From positions 1 through 42,515 of the forward strand of contig CALVYD010000014.1 of the NCBI GenBank assembly GCA_944371995.1: DNA of 42,515 nucleotides, read 5' to 3'. Position numbers and translations under genes: made by a program. The notes below the pieces were generated by a model. It was not told the DNA's origin. It worked only from the letters and a program-made list of their open reading frames with translations, and made no database searches. Below are positions 7,336 to 15,889 of the stretch, piece after piece. This stretch comes from an uncultured Bacilli bacterium (GTDB taxonomy: Bacteria; Bacillota_I; Bacilli_A; RF39; UBA660). Numbering within the stretch: the first letter of the stretch is position 1; every line of letters starts with the position of its first letter.

Positions 7336-8001
7336 ATGAAAATAGATATACTAACACTTTTTCCCGAGATGTTTGAAGGTGTTTTTTCTCAGTCGATTAT
7401 AAAACGGGCAATCGATCAGAATAAAGTGGAGATTTGTCTTCATAATTTTAGAGAGTATTCTACGGATCCTCATCATAAAGTAGATGATACGCCTTATGGT
7501 GGTGGCTGTGGAATGGTACTTACTTGCCAGCCAATTTTTGATTGTGTTGAAAGTATTAAAACAGAAGATAGTAAAGTAATTTTATTGACTCCAGATGGAA
7601 TTCCTTATAAACAGCAGATGGCGTATGATTTATCTTTAGAGAAACACTTGATATTTATTTGTGGTCATTATGAAGGATTTGATGAGAGGATTAGATCTAT
7701 TTGTGATTTAGAAATTAGTATTGGAGACTATGTGTTAACTGGAGGAGAGTTAGCTAGTATGGTTATTACTGATTCTATTGTAAGACTCTTACCTGGTGTG
7801 ATTGAAGAAGAATCTCATCAAAATGATTCCTTTAATGATCATCTTCTGGATTATCCAACATATACGAAACCTAGAGTGTTTCTAGGAATGGAAGTACCAG
7901 AGGTACTAACTTCAGGAGATCATAAAAAAATAGAAGAATATCGTAGAGAGCAGAGAATAGAGAGAACTAGAGATAGAAGACCTGATTTATTAGAAAAGTA
8001 G
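7336..8001 (+). CDS. trmD: tRNA (guanine37-N1)-methyltransferase TrmD
   Basis: TrmD methylates N1 of G37 next to the anticodon, preventing +1 frameshifting. The 221-residue SPOUT protein starts [15 protein letters not shown] and carries the cofactor-knot motifs [22 protein letters not shown] and [13 protein letters not shown]. The C-terminal domain includes [16 protein letters not shown] and ends with the basic [16 protein letters not shown] helix. Length is slightly shorter than E. coli TrmD (255) but normal for Firmicutes. It is downstream of rimM with an intervening GTAGGTGA ribosome site. Confidence 0.97.
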   Translation: MKIDILTLFPEMFEGVFSQSIIKRAIDQNKVEICLHNFREYSTDPHHKVDDTPYGGGCGMVLTCQPIFDCVESIKTEDSKVILLTPDGIPYKQQMAYDLSLEKHLIFICGHYEGFDERIRSICDLEISIGDYVLTGGELASMVITDSIVRLLPGVIEEESHQNDSFNDHLLDYPTYTKPRVFLGMEVPEVLTSGDHKKIEEYRREQRIERTRDRRPDLLEK

Positions 8002-8009
8002 GTGGTATC

Positions 8010-8450
8010 ATGTATCAAGTCACGAAAGAAAAAAAGAAAATGAAGAAGATAGAGTTTAGTGAACAATTCTATGGTTTTCCCATGGGAAGTAGTAAGAAGG
8101 TATTTGTCATACAAAATACAAATATTAAAAATATTATTGTAATCAATAGTAAGCTAGTACATCCTTTGGTAGAAAAGAAAGTATCTAAAGAATATCAAAG
8201 ATTGATATCTATCTTAATGGACTTATTAACTAGTGATGATGATACAGGAGAAAGTCTTAGAGAAGCGTTAAATAGAATAGAAAAGTTTCGACAGGAAATT
8301 AAGAATAAATATCGCCATTTTTTAAAGAAGAGGGAATTAGAAGAGATGGGAAAACAATTAAAGCTATTTCAGCAAGAAGCACAAGTTAGATTTATTGAAT
8401 TACAAACTGCTATTTACGAGATGAGCTTGCAACAAGGGAAAGGTAAATAG
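8010..8450 (+). CDS. Hypothetical protein with helical C-terminal half
   Basis: I do not recognise this 146-residue protein. The first ~30 residues are basic (EKKKMKKIEF), the middle has a beta-type stretch (VFVIQNTNIKNIIVINSK), and residues ~75-146 are charged and predicted helical, with a coiled-coil look. There are no cysteines or membrane segments. It starts eight bases after trmD with a GTAGGTGGT ribosome site and ends at a strong terminator, so it is the last gene of the rimM-trmD transcript. An in-frame ATG at 8040 is an alternative start. Confidence 0.65.
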   Translation: MYQVTKEKKKMKKIEFSEQFYGFPMGSSKKVFVIQNTNIKNIIVINSKLVHPLVEKKVSKEYQRLISILMDLLTSDDDTGESLREALNRIEKFRQEIKNKYRHFLKKRELEEMGKQLKLFQQEAQVRFIELQTAIYEMSLQQGKGK

Positions 8451-8454
8451 TGTC

Positions 8455-8487
8455 AAAGAACTGTTAAGTGATGCAGTTCTTTTTTTC
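8455..8487 (+). terminator. Rho-independent terminator of the rimM-trmD unit
   Basis: A 9-bp perfect stem AAAGAACTG/CAGTTCTTT with a 10-base loop is followed by a T run. Confidence 0.88.
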
Positions 8488-8541
8488 TTTCTCTAAAAAA
8501 TCTTTTTATTATTACGTATAATAAAAGAAAAGGAGTAGTGT

Positions 8542-9333
8542 ATGAGAGAGGAAAAGCAGAAACATAAAATGGTTATTTTTATTATTCTTATTTTATTCAT
8601 GGTTTTTATTTTATTATCTATTTATATTATATGTCATCCAAAAGTAGAGAATTCGAATCATATGGAAGATAATGATGTTTCAGAAGTTGTAGATGATGAT
8701 ATGGAAAAAGAATTAACTATGGAGGAGAAAGAACTATTATTAGCTCAAATTAAGGATTATACTACTATTTTAGCTGATAGTTATCCTATTGATGGTTTAG
8801 GTTCTTTAGATAATCAACAAGCGTTACTATTTGCGTTAGATCAATTAGGTGTTACAGGTCAAGATTTTATGGAAAGTGATTTAGAAAAAGTATTAGAAAA
8901 ATATTTTGGAGATAATCATCCTTATATTCATGAAGATATTCAATGCTTTTTAGGAGATGGTGTGTTATATCGGTATGATAGTGCTAAAAGAGAATACTTT
9001 TTTCAAGATATTCATGGACATGGAGGAGCGGGTATCTATCCTGTAGAAATTTATTATCTTGATGGTCAGAAGAAAGATGAAGTTTATACAGTTAGAGTAA
9101 ATATATTGTATGGTAACTATTGTTATGGAACTTGTGGACCTGTCACGGGATATTATAAGAGTGCTGTCGATAGTAGAAATGGAGAAAATCCAGTACTAGG
9201 AGGTCTTGATGATTATTATGAAATTACAGAGGAAGAGTATCAGTCAGTAAAAGATAATTTGCCTGTTACAAAATTTACTTTTGTTAAAGATCAAAATGAA
9301 AACTATGGATTAGAAAGTGTTACTTTGGAGTGA
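8542..9333 (+). CDS. Membrane-anchored extracytoplasmic protein of unknown function
   Basis: The 263-residue product starts with a short basic segment and one hydrophobic helix (~10-31, MVIFIILILFMVFILLSIYI). An acidic linker follows, then a soluble domain of about 190 residues that should lie outside the membrane. The soluble part is rich in Tyr, Asp and Gly, with a CYGTCGPVTGYY segment near 194-205 whose two cysteines could form a disulfide. I know no family for it. It has a GGAG ribosome site and a TATAAT (8517-8522) upstream without a clear -35. It ends shortly before the promoter of the Gre-like pair. Confidence 0.75.
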   Translation: MREEKQKHKMVIFIILILFMVFILLSIYIICHPKVENSNHMEDNDVSEVVDDDMEKELTMEEKELLLAQIKDYTTILADSYPIDGLGSLDNQQALLFALDQLGVTGQDFMESDLEKVLEKYFGDNHPYIHEDIQCFLGDGVLYRYDSAKREYFFQDIHGHGGAGIYPVEIYYLDGQKKDEVYTVRVNILYGNYCYGTCGPVTGYYKSAVDSRNGENPVLGGLDDYYEITEEEYQSVKDNLPVTKFTFVKDQNENYGLESVTLE

Positions 9334-9357
9334 TGCTTTTTTTCTCTGGTAAAAATA

Positions 9358-9386
9358 TTGAAAAAGAAAAACAATCGTGTTATAAT
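9358..9386 (+). promoter_or_regulatory. Sigma-A promoter of the Gre-like gene pair
   Basis: TTGAAA (9358-9363) and TATAAT (9381-9386) are exactly 17 bases apart, 30 bases before the ATG at 9417. This promoter also argues against translation starting further upstream. Confidence 0.75.
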
Positions 9387-9416
9387 AACATTCAACTTAA
9401 TGAGAGGGGAATGTAT

Positions 9417-9911
9417 ATGAAGTTAATACCGGAGCAAGTTCTATTGTTAGAAAAAGAACTGGGTGAATTGTTAGATAAAAGGAACATATTAAGAGAACAA
9501 AAAGAGTACACAAATTCACATGTTTCAGTGGATGGTGAGAGTTCTTGTTATACCTATGATGAAAGAGAAGCAATTCAAAAATGTAGTGATAGAATCAGGA
9601 TGGTGGAAAGTTTGTTACGACTTTGTGATCATATATCATCGCCTAATAGTGATATCATTACCTATGGAAGTCATTTTTCTGTAGAAATTAATTATTCTGA
9701 AGATGAAAGCGAAGTTTTTAATGGTTTTCTAGTAGAAGAAATGGTCACTACAGAAGATCCTAATTTATTTTTTTCGACAAAAAGTTATTTAGGAAAAGCG
9801 CTTTTAGGTAAGCAAGAAAATGATAGTATTTCATGGCAATTACCAAATGGTGAAGTTATTTCTGGTACTGTTTTAGGAGTAGAAAAACACGTTGAGAAAA
9901 TAAAAAAATAA
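9417..9911 (+). CDS. GreA/GreB-like transcription factor, divergent tip (first copy)
   Basis: This 164-residue protein resembles Gre transcript-cleavage factors, which insert a coiled coil into the RNA polymerase secondary channel. Residues ~1-72 form a helical pair. The C-terminal part looks like the Gre FKBP-like domain, with FFSTKSYLGKALLGKQENDS at 118-137 matching the conserved SPLGKALLGKxxGD. The coiled-coil tip (~30-50) lacks the usual GDLSENAEY and carries VDGESSCYTYDERE instead, so cleavage activity may be altered. The start at 9417 has GAGGGG seven bases upstream; an open frame from 9330 would run through the promoter. The second copy follows 23 bases later. Confidence 0.7.
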   Translation: MKLIPEQVLLLEKELGELLDKRNILREQKEYTNSHVSVDGESSCYTYDEREAIQKCSDRIRMVESLLRLCDHISSPNSDIITYGSHFSVEINYSEDESEVFNGFLVEEMVTTEDPNLFFSTKSYLGKALLGKQENDSISWQLPNGEVISGTVLGVEKHVEKIKK

Positions 9912-9934
9912 TAGAATTATAAGGGAGTAAAAAA

Positions 9935-10471
9935 ATGAAAATAACGGTACATCAACAAAAATTGTTGCTAATAGAAAAAGAAACACTTTCTTTAATGAAA
10001 GATGATTTACGAGATTCTAGAAGTTATGAAAAACCTTTAGGTTTTGGGACAAATCCAAGTTCTAGTGATTATGGTATGGCTTATAGTATCATTCGTAGTA
10101 ATAATAGAATAGAACAAATTAACAGAATTCTTGCTACCAGTGAAATTATTGAAAATCCTAATACTAGGACGATACAACTTGGTTCTGTTGCTGATGTTAT
10201 GGTAAAATACTCTGATGATGTTGAGTTTTATCATTTAGAATTAATTGAACAAAAAGTAGGGATAGAATCAAGTGTTGCAGATTCTTTTGGTGACCTTATA
10301 TACGTATCTCAAGAAAGTCACTTAGGTGCTGCTTTATTAAATAAAGAAATTGGAGAAAAATTTGAGTTTAATATAACTGAAGATATAAAAGCAAAAGGAC
10401 AAATTGTTTCATTAACGTTTGAGCGAGATGGTATTGGCAAGACGAGATTGAGGATGAAAAGAGATAAATAA
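9935..10471 (+). CDS. GreA/GreB-like transcription factor, divergent tip (second copy)
   Basis: This 178-residue paralogue of the preceding gene has the same layout: a helical N-terminal half (~1-72) and a C-terminal Gre-like domain with SQESHLGAALLNKEIGEKF at 125-143. Here the tip region (~30-50, SYEKPLGFGTNPSSSDYGMA) is almost devoid of the acidic pair that holds the catalytic magnesium in GreA. It could compete with a true Gre factor or occupy the polymerase channel without causing cleavage; that is inference. A basic tail (KTRLRMKRDK) ends the protein. It is co-transcribed with the first copy and stops before a terminator. Confidence 0.65.
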   Translation: MKITVHQQKLLLIEKETLSLMKDDLRDSRSYEKPLGFGTNPSSSDYGMAYSIIRSNNRIEQINRILATSEIIENPNTRTIQLGSVADVMVKYSDDVEFYHLELIEQKVGIESSVADSFGDLIYVSQESHLGAALLNKEIGEKFEFNITEDIKAKGQIVSLTFERDGIGKTRLRMKRDK

Positions 10472-10529
10472 AAGATATATTTCATAGTTAATTATTAAGT
10501 TGCAATAAATTGTTAAAGTTAAAATAGCT

Positions 10530-10566
10530 AGACGAGATAAGAGGGTATTACTTGTCTTTTTCTTTT
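10530..10566 (+). terminator. Rho-independent terminator after the Gre-like pair
   Basis: A 7-bp stem AGACGAG/CTTGTCT (one G-T pair) with a 14-base loop is followed by TTTTCTTTT. It overlaps the -35 element of the next promoter. Confidence 0.55.
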
Positions 10567-10580
10567 GTTTACGATATAAT
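10552..10580 (+). promoter_or_regulatory. Sigma-A promoter of tgt
   Basis: TTGTCT (10552-10557) and TATAAT (10575-10580) are 17 bases apart, 25 bases upstream of the tgt ATG. Confidence 0.55.
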
Positions 10581-10593
10581 TAAGAAGTCTTAA

Positions 10594-11757
<1,164 letters not shown>

Positions 11758-11789
11758 ATATACTAAGATTAGAAGAAAAGAGGTAGAAT

Positions 11790-12050
11790 ATGAGAGATAT
11801 TAAAATACACGGAATCTATAGACATTTTAAAGGAAATTATTATTTAGTAGAAGAGATTGTAAAGAATAGTGAAACTTTAGAAGATATGGTAGTTTATCGA
11901 AAATTATATGAAGATGGAAGTTGCTGGGTTAGACCATTAAACGATTTTTTAGAAGAAGTTGATCATGATAAATATCCTAAGGTAAAACAGAAATATCGTT
12001 TTGAACTACAAGAGATAGAAAGTGTTATGGATAAATTTGCAGGTGAATAA
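11790..12050 (+). CDS. DUF1653 domain protein
   Basis: This 86-residue protein matches the DUF1653 family, small single-domain proteins of unknown function common in bacteria. The visible signature is GIYRHFKGNYYLVEEI near the N-terminus, then ETLEDMVVYRKLYEDGSCWVRP around residues 29-50, closely following the family pattern of YRHFKG, SETLE, VVYR and WVRP. No membrane segment or catalytic triad is visible. The tag gene starts one base after its stop codon, suggesting a shared transcript. Confidence 0.88.
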   Translation: MRDIKIHGIYRHFKGNYYLVEEIVKNSETLEDMVVYRKLYEDGSCWVRPLNDFLEEVDHDKYPKVKQKYRFELQEIESVMDKFAGE

Positions 12051-12051
12051 A

Positions 12052-12591
12052 ATGGAAAGATGTAGCTGGGTAAATCATAAAAATCCATTATATATAAAAT
12101 ATCATGATGAAGAATGGGCTGTTCCTGTATACGATGATAATAAATTATTTGAGATGTTATTATTAGAGTCTTTTCAAGCAGGACTTTCCTGGGAATGTGT
12201 TTTAAATAAAAGAGAAGCTTTTCGAGTATCTTTTGATAATTTTGATTATGAGAAAATTAGTAAGTACGACGATAAAAAGGTTGAAGAACTTTTGCAAAAT
12301 ACAGGAATTATTAGAAATAGAAGAAAAATTACTGCAGTAATTAAGAATGCTAAGGTTTATATGGATATCCAAAAGGAATATCAAAGTTTTTCTAATTATT
12401 TATGGAATTTTACTAATAATCAGATCATTTATGAATATGGTAAGACAAAATCAGAGTTATCAGATACAATATCGAAAGATTTAGAAAAAAGAGGGATGAA
12501 GTTTGTTGGTACAACAATTATTTATTCTTATCTACAAGCAGTAGGAGTGATAAATTCTCATGAGCAGGGCTGTTTTCTTTATAAAAAATAG
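12052..12591 (+). CDS. tag: DNA-3-methyladenine glycosylase I
   Basis: Tag removes 3-methyladenine from alkylated DNA. The 179-residue product begins MERCSWVNHKNPLYIKYHDEEW, the typical Tag start with the zinc cysteine and the W-xx-YHDxEWG motif. ESFQAGLSWECVLNKREAFR (~38-57) holds the glutamate and tryptophan of the base pocket. The C-terminal FVGTTIIYSYLQAVGVINSH and a later cysteine complete the zinc site (HEQGC). I chose the ATG at 12052 (AGGTGA just upstream) over an open frame starting at 12022. A second alkylation-repair gene of the AlkD type at 28031 is broken, so this one may carry the load. Confidence 0.96.
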   Translation: MERCSWVNHKNPLYIKYHDEEWAVPVYDDNKLFEMLLLESFQAGLSWECVLNKREAFRVSFDNFDYEKISKYDDKKVEELLQNTGIIRNRRKITAVIKNAKVYMDIQKEYQSFSNYLWNFTNNQIIYEYGKTKSELSDTISKDLEKRGMKFVGTTIIYSYLQAVGVINSHEQGCFLYKK

Positions 12592-12608
12592 AAAGTAGGA
12601 AATAGAAA

Positions 12609-13211
12609 ATGAATCAGATAGTACCATTAGTTTTTAATATAGAAGAGTTAGAAGAAAAAGCAGCAACCGATGGTCTTGCTTGCTATCTTTTAGGAAGAAG
12701 CTATGATAGTAGTGAAAATGGTGTAGAACAAGATTTAGAAAAGGCGGTTTACTGGTATAGTGAAGGTGCAAAAAGAAGGGATGCTAGAGCTATCTATGGA
12801 CTTGGTACTTGCTACTACTTTGGTGATGGAGTAGAACATGATGAAGAGAAAGCTTATAAATTATTTGTTGAGGCTTATCCTTTATTACTTGATTTGATAG
12901 AAAAAGAAAAAGAGTATCCCGATAGACAAGCATTTTCTATTTTTTGTTTAGGAGCTTACTATTATTTTGGTTTTGGTGATATTAAAGAAGATAAGAGACA
13001 ATCTTTTGAGTTAATTAGTGATGCTGCTTGTAAAGGACATATTGCAGCAATCTATGATTTAGGAGCAAATTTTTATTATACAGGAACAGGAACAAACCAA
13101 GATTTAGAAAAATCTGAGTACTATTTACAGTTAGCAGCATCTTACAATTTACCAAGGGCAAAAAGAAAGTTATTAGAATACAGGGATAGTTATTCTAAAA
13201 AAAATAATTAG
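12609..13211 (+). CDS. Sel1-repeat (TPR-like) protein
   Basis: This 200-residue soluble protein is built from Sel1-like helical repeats that act as protein-binding scaffolds. Repeats are recognisable as LACYLLGRSYDSSENGVEQD (from residue ~22), AIYGLGTCYYFGDGVEHDEEK (~61), FCLGAYYYFGFGDIKEDKRQ (~108) and AIYDLGANFYYTGTGTNQDL (~147). Each is followed by a helix such as KAVYWYSEGAKR. No signal peptide is seen, so it is probably intracellular. Partner unknown. It follows tag by 17 bases with a GTAGGA ribosome site. Confidence 0.88.
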   Translation: MNQIVPLVFNIEELEEKAATDGLACYLLGRSYDSSENGVEQDLEKAVYWYSEGAKRRDARAIYGLGTCYYFGDGVEHDEEKAYKLFVEAYPLLLDLIEKEKEYPDRQAFSIFCLGAYYYFGFGDIKEDKRQSFELISDAACKGHIAAIYDLGANFYYTGTGTNQDLEKSEYYLQLAASYNLPRAKRKLLEYRDSYSKKNN

Positions 13212-13226
13212 AAAGGATATTATTAT

Positions 13227-13724
13227 ATGATAAAGGCAATTATTTATCAAAGTAAAACAGGTCATACTAAGGAATATGCTGAAGGTCTTAGTAAAGAGTT
13301 AAAAATACCGAGTTATTCTGTTAGTGAAGCTCTAGAAAAAGTAAAAAAACAGGAAGAGGTTATCTATTTATCCTGGGTGAGAGCCACTTCTTTAGTCGGA
13401 TATAAAAAGATGAATAGAAAGTACCAAATCCGTTGTGTAGGTGCAGTAGGTGCCTATCCTAAAAGTACAGAATATATAGAGCAATTAAAAGAGTATAATC
13501 ATATTGGACAAGAATTGTTTTATTTACGTGGTGGCATTAATTATGAAAAATTAAATAAGTTTTATCAGAAATTATTAAAAATTGTAGGACGGGCTATCGC
13601 TATGGAAAATCCTAGGGATAAAGCAATGATTCAGCTTTTTATGGTAGGAGGGAATTTTGTCAATAAAAAGCAATTAAAACCTATGATAGAATATGTACTA
13701 GAAAGCGAAAATAGCAATGAGTGA
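13227..13724 (+). CDS. Flavodoxin-like domain protein
   Basis: This 165-residue protein begins KAIIYQSKTGHTKEYAEGL, the T/S-x-TGxT phosphate loop by which flavodoxins bind FMN. A second loop (YLSWVRATSLVGYKKMN, ~48-64) occupies the place of the isoalloxazine-binding 60s loop. It is related to flavodoxin-domain proteins of Firmicutes annotated near the HemG group. The function is presumably electron transfer or quinone reduction, but the partner is unknown. The next gene starts inside its last codons (8-base overlap), which suggests translational coupling. Confidence 0.75.
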   Translation: MIKAIIYQSKTGHTKEYAEGLSKELKIPSYSVSEALEKVKKQEEVIYLSWVRATSLVGYKKMNRKYQIRCVGAVGAYPKSTEYIEQLKEYNHIGQELFYLRGGINYEKLNKFYQKLLKIVGRAIAMENPRDKAMIQLFMVGGNFVNKKQLKPMIEYVLESENSNE

Positions 13725-14163
13725 TTTAAATCGTTTTCTAAAAGCACAAGAAGATACTTATATTAATGCGCTAGAAGAAATTAAAACGGGAAAAAAGAGA
13801 AGTCATTGGATGTGGTTTATTTTTCCGCAAATCAGAGGCTTAGGACAATCTAAAGTATCTAATTATTATGCAATTCAAAATTTTGAAGAAGCTGTTCTTT
13901 ATTTAGAAAATTCGCTTTTAAAAAGTAGATTGTTAGAAATATCACAGGCACTATTAGAGTTAGGAGTTTCTAATATTGAAGATGTTTTTGGAAGTATTGA
14001 TACTTTGAAGTTAAAATCGTCTATGACTTTATTTCATATGGTTGATAAGACTGAGAGAGTCTTTATGGAAGTGTTAAGAAAGTATTTTCATAATGAATTG
14101 GATCAAAGGACAGTAAAGATATTAGAATATGAGAAAGCTAAGAAGGGTCAATATGACATTTAA
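13717..14163 (+). CDS. DUF1810 family protein
   Basis: This 148-residue protein belongs to DUF1810, also called the YgaC-like family. It shows the defining DLNRFLKAQEDTYINALEEIK opening, then GKKRSHWMWFIFPQIRGLGQS (~26-46) and a later region with DTLKLKSSMTLFHMV. Members are soluble, mostly helical and of unknown biochemical role. The start codon overlaps the previous gene by 8 bases. Assignment to the family is firm; its function here is not known. Confidence 0.92.
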   Translation: MSDLNRFLKAQEDTYINALEEIKTGKKRSHWMWFIFPQIRGLGQSKVSNYYAIQNFEEAVLYLENSLLKSRLLEISQALLELGVSNIEDVFGSIDTLKLKSSMTLFHMVDKTERVFMEVLRKYFHNELDQRTVKILEYEKAKKGQYDI

Positions 14164-14355
14164 GGATAAAGTAGAAAATTCAAAGATGGAAAGTCCTATT
14201 TATTTGATAAGGGTTTTGGTATATTGAGCGACGTATCGGTTAGGTATTCTATCCTTAAAAGTTTGAAAAATGGTTTTGTGATATTTATGAGATGGTCTTA
14301 AATCGTCTTCTTAAAGTATGGTTTGTATTAAGGTTATTAGAAAATATGTTAATAA
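14164..14355. other. Gene-free stretch with possible coding relic
   Basis: About 190 bases lie before the next promoter. One frame (from ~14170) stays open for about 45 codons (FKDGKSYLFDKGFGILSDVS...) but has no start codon, and I recognise no family. It may be a gene relic. Confidence 0.3.
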
Positions 14356-14384
14356 TTGTTAAAGAAAGAATGGTCTGGTATAAT
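14356..14384 (+). promoter_or_regulatory. Sigma-A promoter of the MBL/ABC-F operon
   Basis: TTGTTA (14356-14361) and TATAAT (14379-14384) are 17 bases apart, 26 bases before the ATG at 14411. Confidence 0.65.
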
Positions 14385-14410
14385 ATGGAGAAATAGAAAA
14401 GAGGGATAGG

Positions 14411-15514
14411 ATGAATTTAAAATTTTTAGGAATAGGTTCTGCCTTTCAGACTGGTTTATATAATAATTGTGCTTATTTTATTGAAGAAGATCAGTTGTTT
14501 TTAATTGACTTTGGTGAAACTGCATTCGAACAATTAAAAGAACAGGAATCTTTTTCTGATATTAAAAATATTTATGTAGTATTTACCCATACTCATTCTG
14601 ACCATATCGCAGGATTAGGTCAATTAGTAGATTACTGTGATACGACATTAAATAAAAAGTTAAACATTGTAGTGCCAATGAAAGATGAAGATGCTTTAAA
14701 AGAAGATATAGGTACCTTACTAGATATTTTTTCTATTTCAGAAGATAAATGTAGATTTTTAACAAGTAGTGATATCGAAGGTAAATTTAAAACATTTCAA
14801 AGCATAAAATTTTTAAAAACAAAACATTCTCCAGAGTTAGAAGGAAAGTGTTATTCTTTAATGTTTGAAACACAAAAAGGAAAAGTATTGTATACCAGCG
14901 ACTCTATTGATACTAAATATATTGAAGAATTAGTAAATACTGGATTTTCTGAAATTTATGTAGATGTAACACTTTCTGTACCAGAAGTTCATTTAGATTT
15001 TAATGTATTAAAACAAATAGTGCCAGAAGAGTTACGGGATAGAGTATATTGTATGCATTTTGATCATCCAAATACGATAGATGAAGCTAGAAAAAATCAT
15101 TTTCGTATTGCTTCTTCTACAGCGAAAGATTTAAGTATTCTACCAGAAGAATTTGAATATGAAAGAGCGGGAGATAAATTAATACTAAGTAATTGCGGAG
15201 AATTAACTTTTATGCATCTAAAGAATAAAAATGTCTTAGATGGAGTAAAAGAAGTTTATCTTCCCTTAGAAGATACGAATCATTCTTCCGTCGCAAGTCT
15301 AGGAAGTTTACTTACTTATTGTTATTTTTTATTACAGAATCTTCTTTATATCTGTACAGAAAACAAAGATGTAAAAGAAGATATGAAATCATTAATAAAA
15401 CTATATGGAACTCCAGAAGAAAGTGTGACGTTTAAAAATAATTTGCCAAATGAAGTATTTCCACTAGAACAGGTAGAAAGAAAAGAAAAAAGAAAACATG
15501 TAGGAGAAAAATAA
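14411..15514 (+). CDS. Metallo-beta-lactamase-fold hydrolase with C-terminal extension
   Basis: The first ~230 residues form an MBL-fold domain with THTHSDHIAGL, placing the metal motif HxHxDH at 60-65. YTSDSID (161-167) supplies the bridging aspartate and CMHFDHP (214-220) a final histidine. The opening LGIGSAFQTGLYNNCAYFI resembles RNase Z/phosphodiesterase-type members. Residues ~235-367 form an extra region with no recognised domain. The substrate cannot be inferred. It is first in a run with a 117-residue hypothetical (one-base gap) and an ABC-F ATPase. Confidence 0.85.
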   Translation: MNLKFLGIGSAFQTGLYNNCAYFIEEDQLFLIDFGETAFEQLKEQESFSDIKNIYVVFTHTHSDHIAGLGQLVDYCDTTLNKKLNIVVPMKDEDALKEDIGTLLDIFSISEDKCRFLTSSDIEGKFKTFQSIKFLKTKHSPELEGKCYSLMFETQKGKVLYTSDSIDTKYIEELVNTGFSEIYVDVTLSVPEVHLDFNVLKQIVPEELRDRVYCMHFDHPNTIDEARKNHFRIASSTAKDLSILPEEFEYERAGDKLILSNCGELTFMHLKNKNVLDGVKEVYLPLEDTNHSSVASLGSLLTYCYFLLQNLLYICTENKDVKEDMKSLIKLYGTPEESVTFKNNLPNEVFPLEQVERKEKRKHVGEK

Positions 15515-15515
15515 A

Positions 15516-15869
15516 ATGTATTATAGTTATGTTCTGGGAGTAGATAATTCTATAAAAGAATTAGAACAAGAAAATTTTATCATAGAACAAGATCAAGAAA
15601 ATTATAAAGTAACATTTCCTAAAGAAAAAGAAAAAATCTGGGAAGAATTTATTTCAAAACACTTAAAAGAAGGCTATTGGAATGAATATTTAAAAGAAAG
15701 TGAAGTTGTCTTTTTATTTTCTTTAAAAGAAGGGATAAAAAAAGTAGTTGTAAAAAACTATCAAGATGATGAAGTATTAAAATTATGTGAACAATTAGCA
15801 GAAACACAATTTAAAAGTATCAAAGAAATGTTAAAGGAAAATGAATTTTATAAAGATAAAATGAAGTAG
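15516..15869 (+). CDS. Hypothetical acidic protein
   Basis: This 117-residue soluble, strongly charged (Lys/Glu-rich) protein is unrecognised. It has a beta-like first third (YYSYVLGVDNSIKELEQENF) and a helical C-terminus (QFKSIKEMLKENEFYKDKMK). It has no cysteines and no membrane segment. The ATG lies one base after the MBL gene stop, and the upstream AGGAG ribosome site falls in the end of that gene, so it is very likely co-translated. The ABC-F gene follows 20 bases later. Confidence 0.7.
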   Translation: MYYSYVLGVDNSIKELEQENFIIEQDQENYKVTFPKEKEKIWEEFISKHLKEGYWNEYLKESEVVFLFSLKEGIKKVVVKNYQDDEVLKLCEQLAETQFKSIKEMLKENEFYKDKMK

Positions 15870-15889
15870 GAAAGAAAGTAGGTGATGTC

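Noticed and set aside
9330-9416. Upstream extension of the first Gre-like protein to 9330
   Set aside because: The extension would run through a strong promoter and lacks a ribosome site; the homologous region starts at the ATG at 9417.
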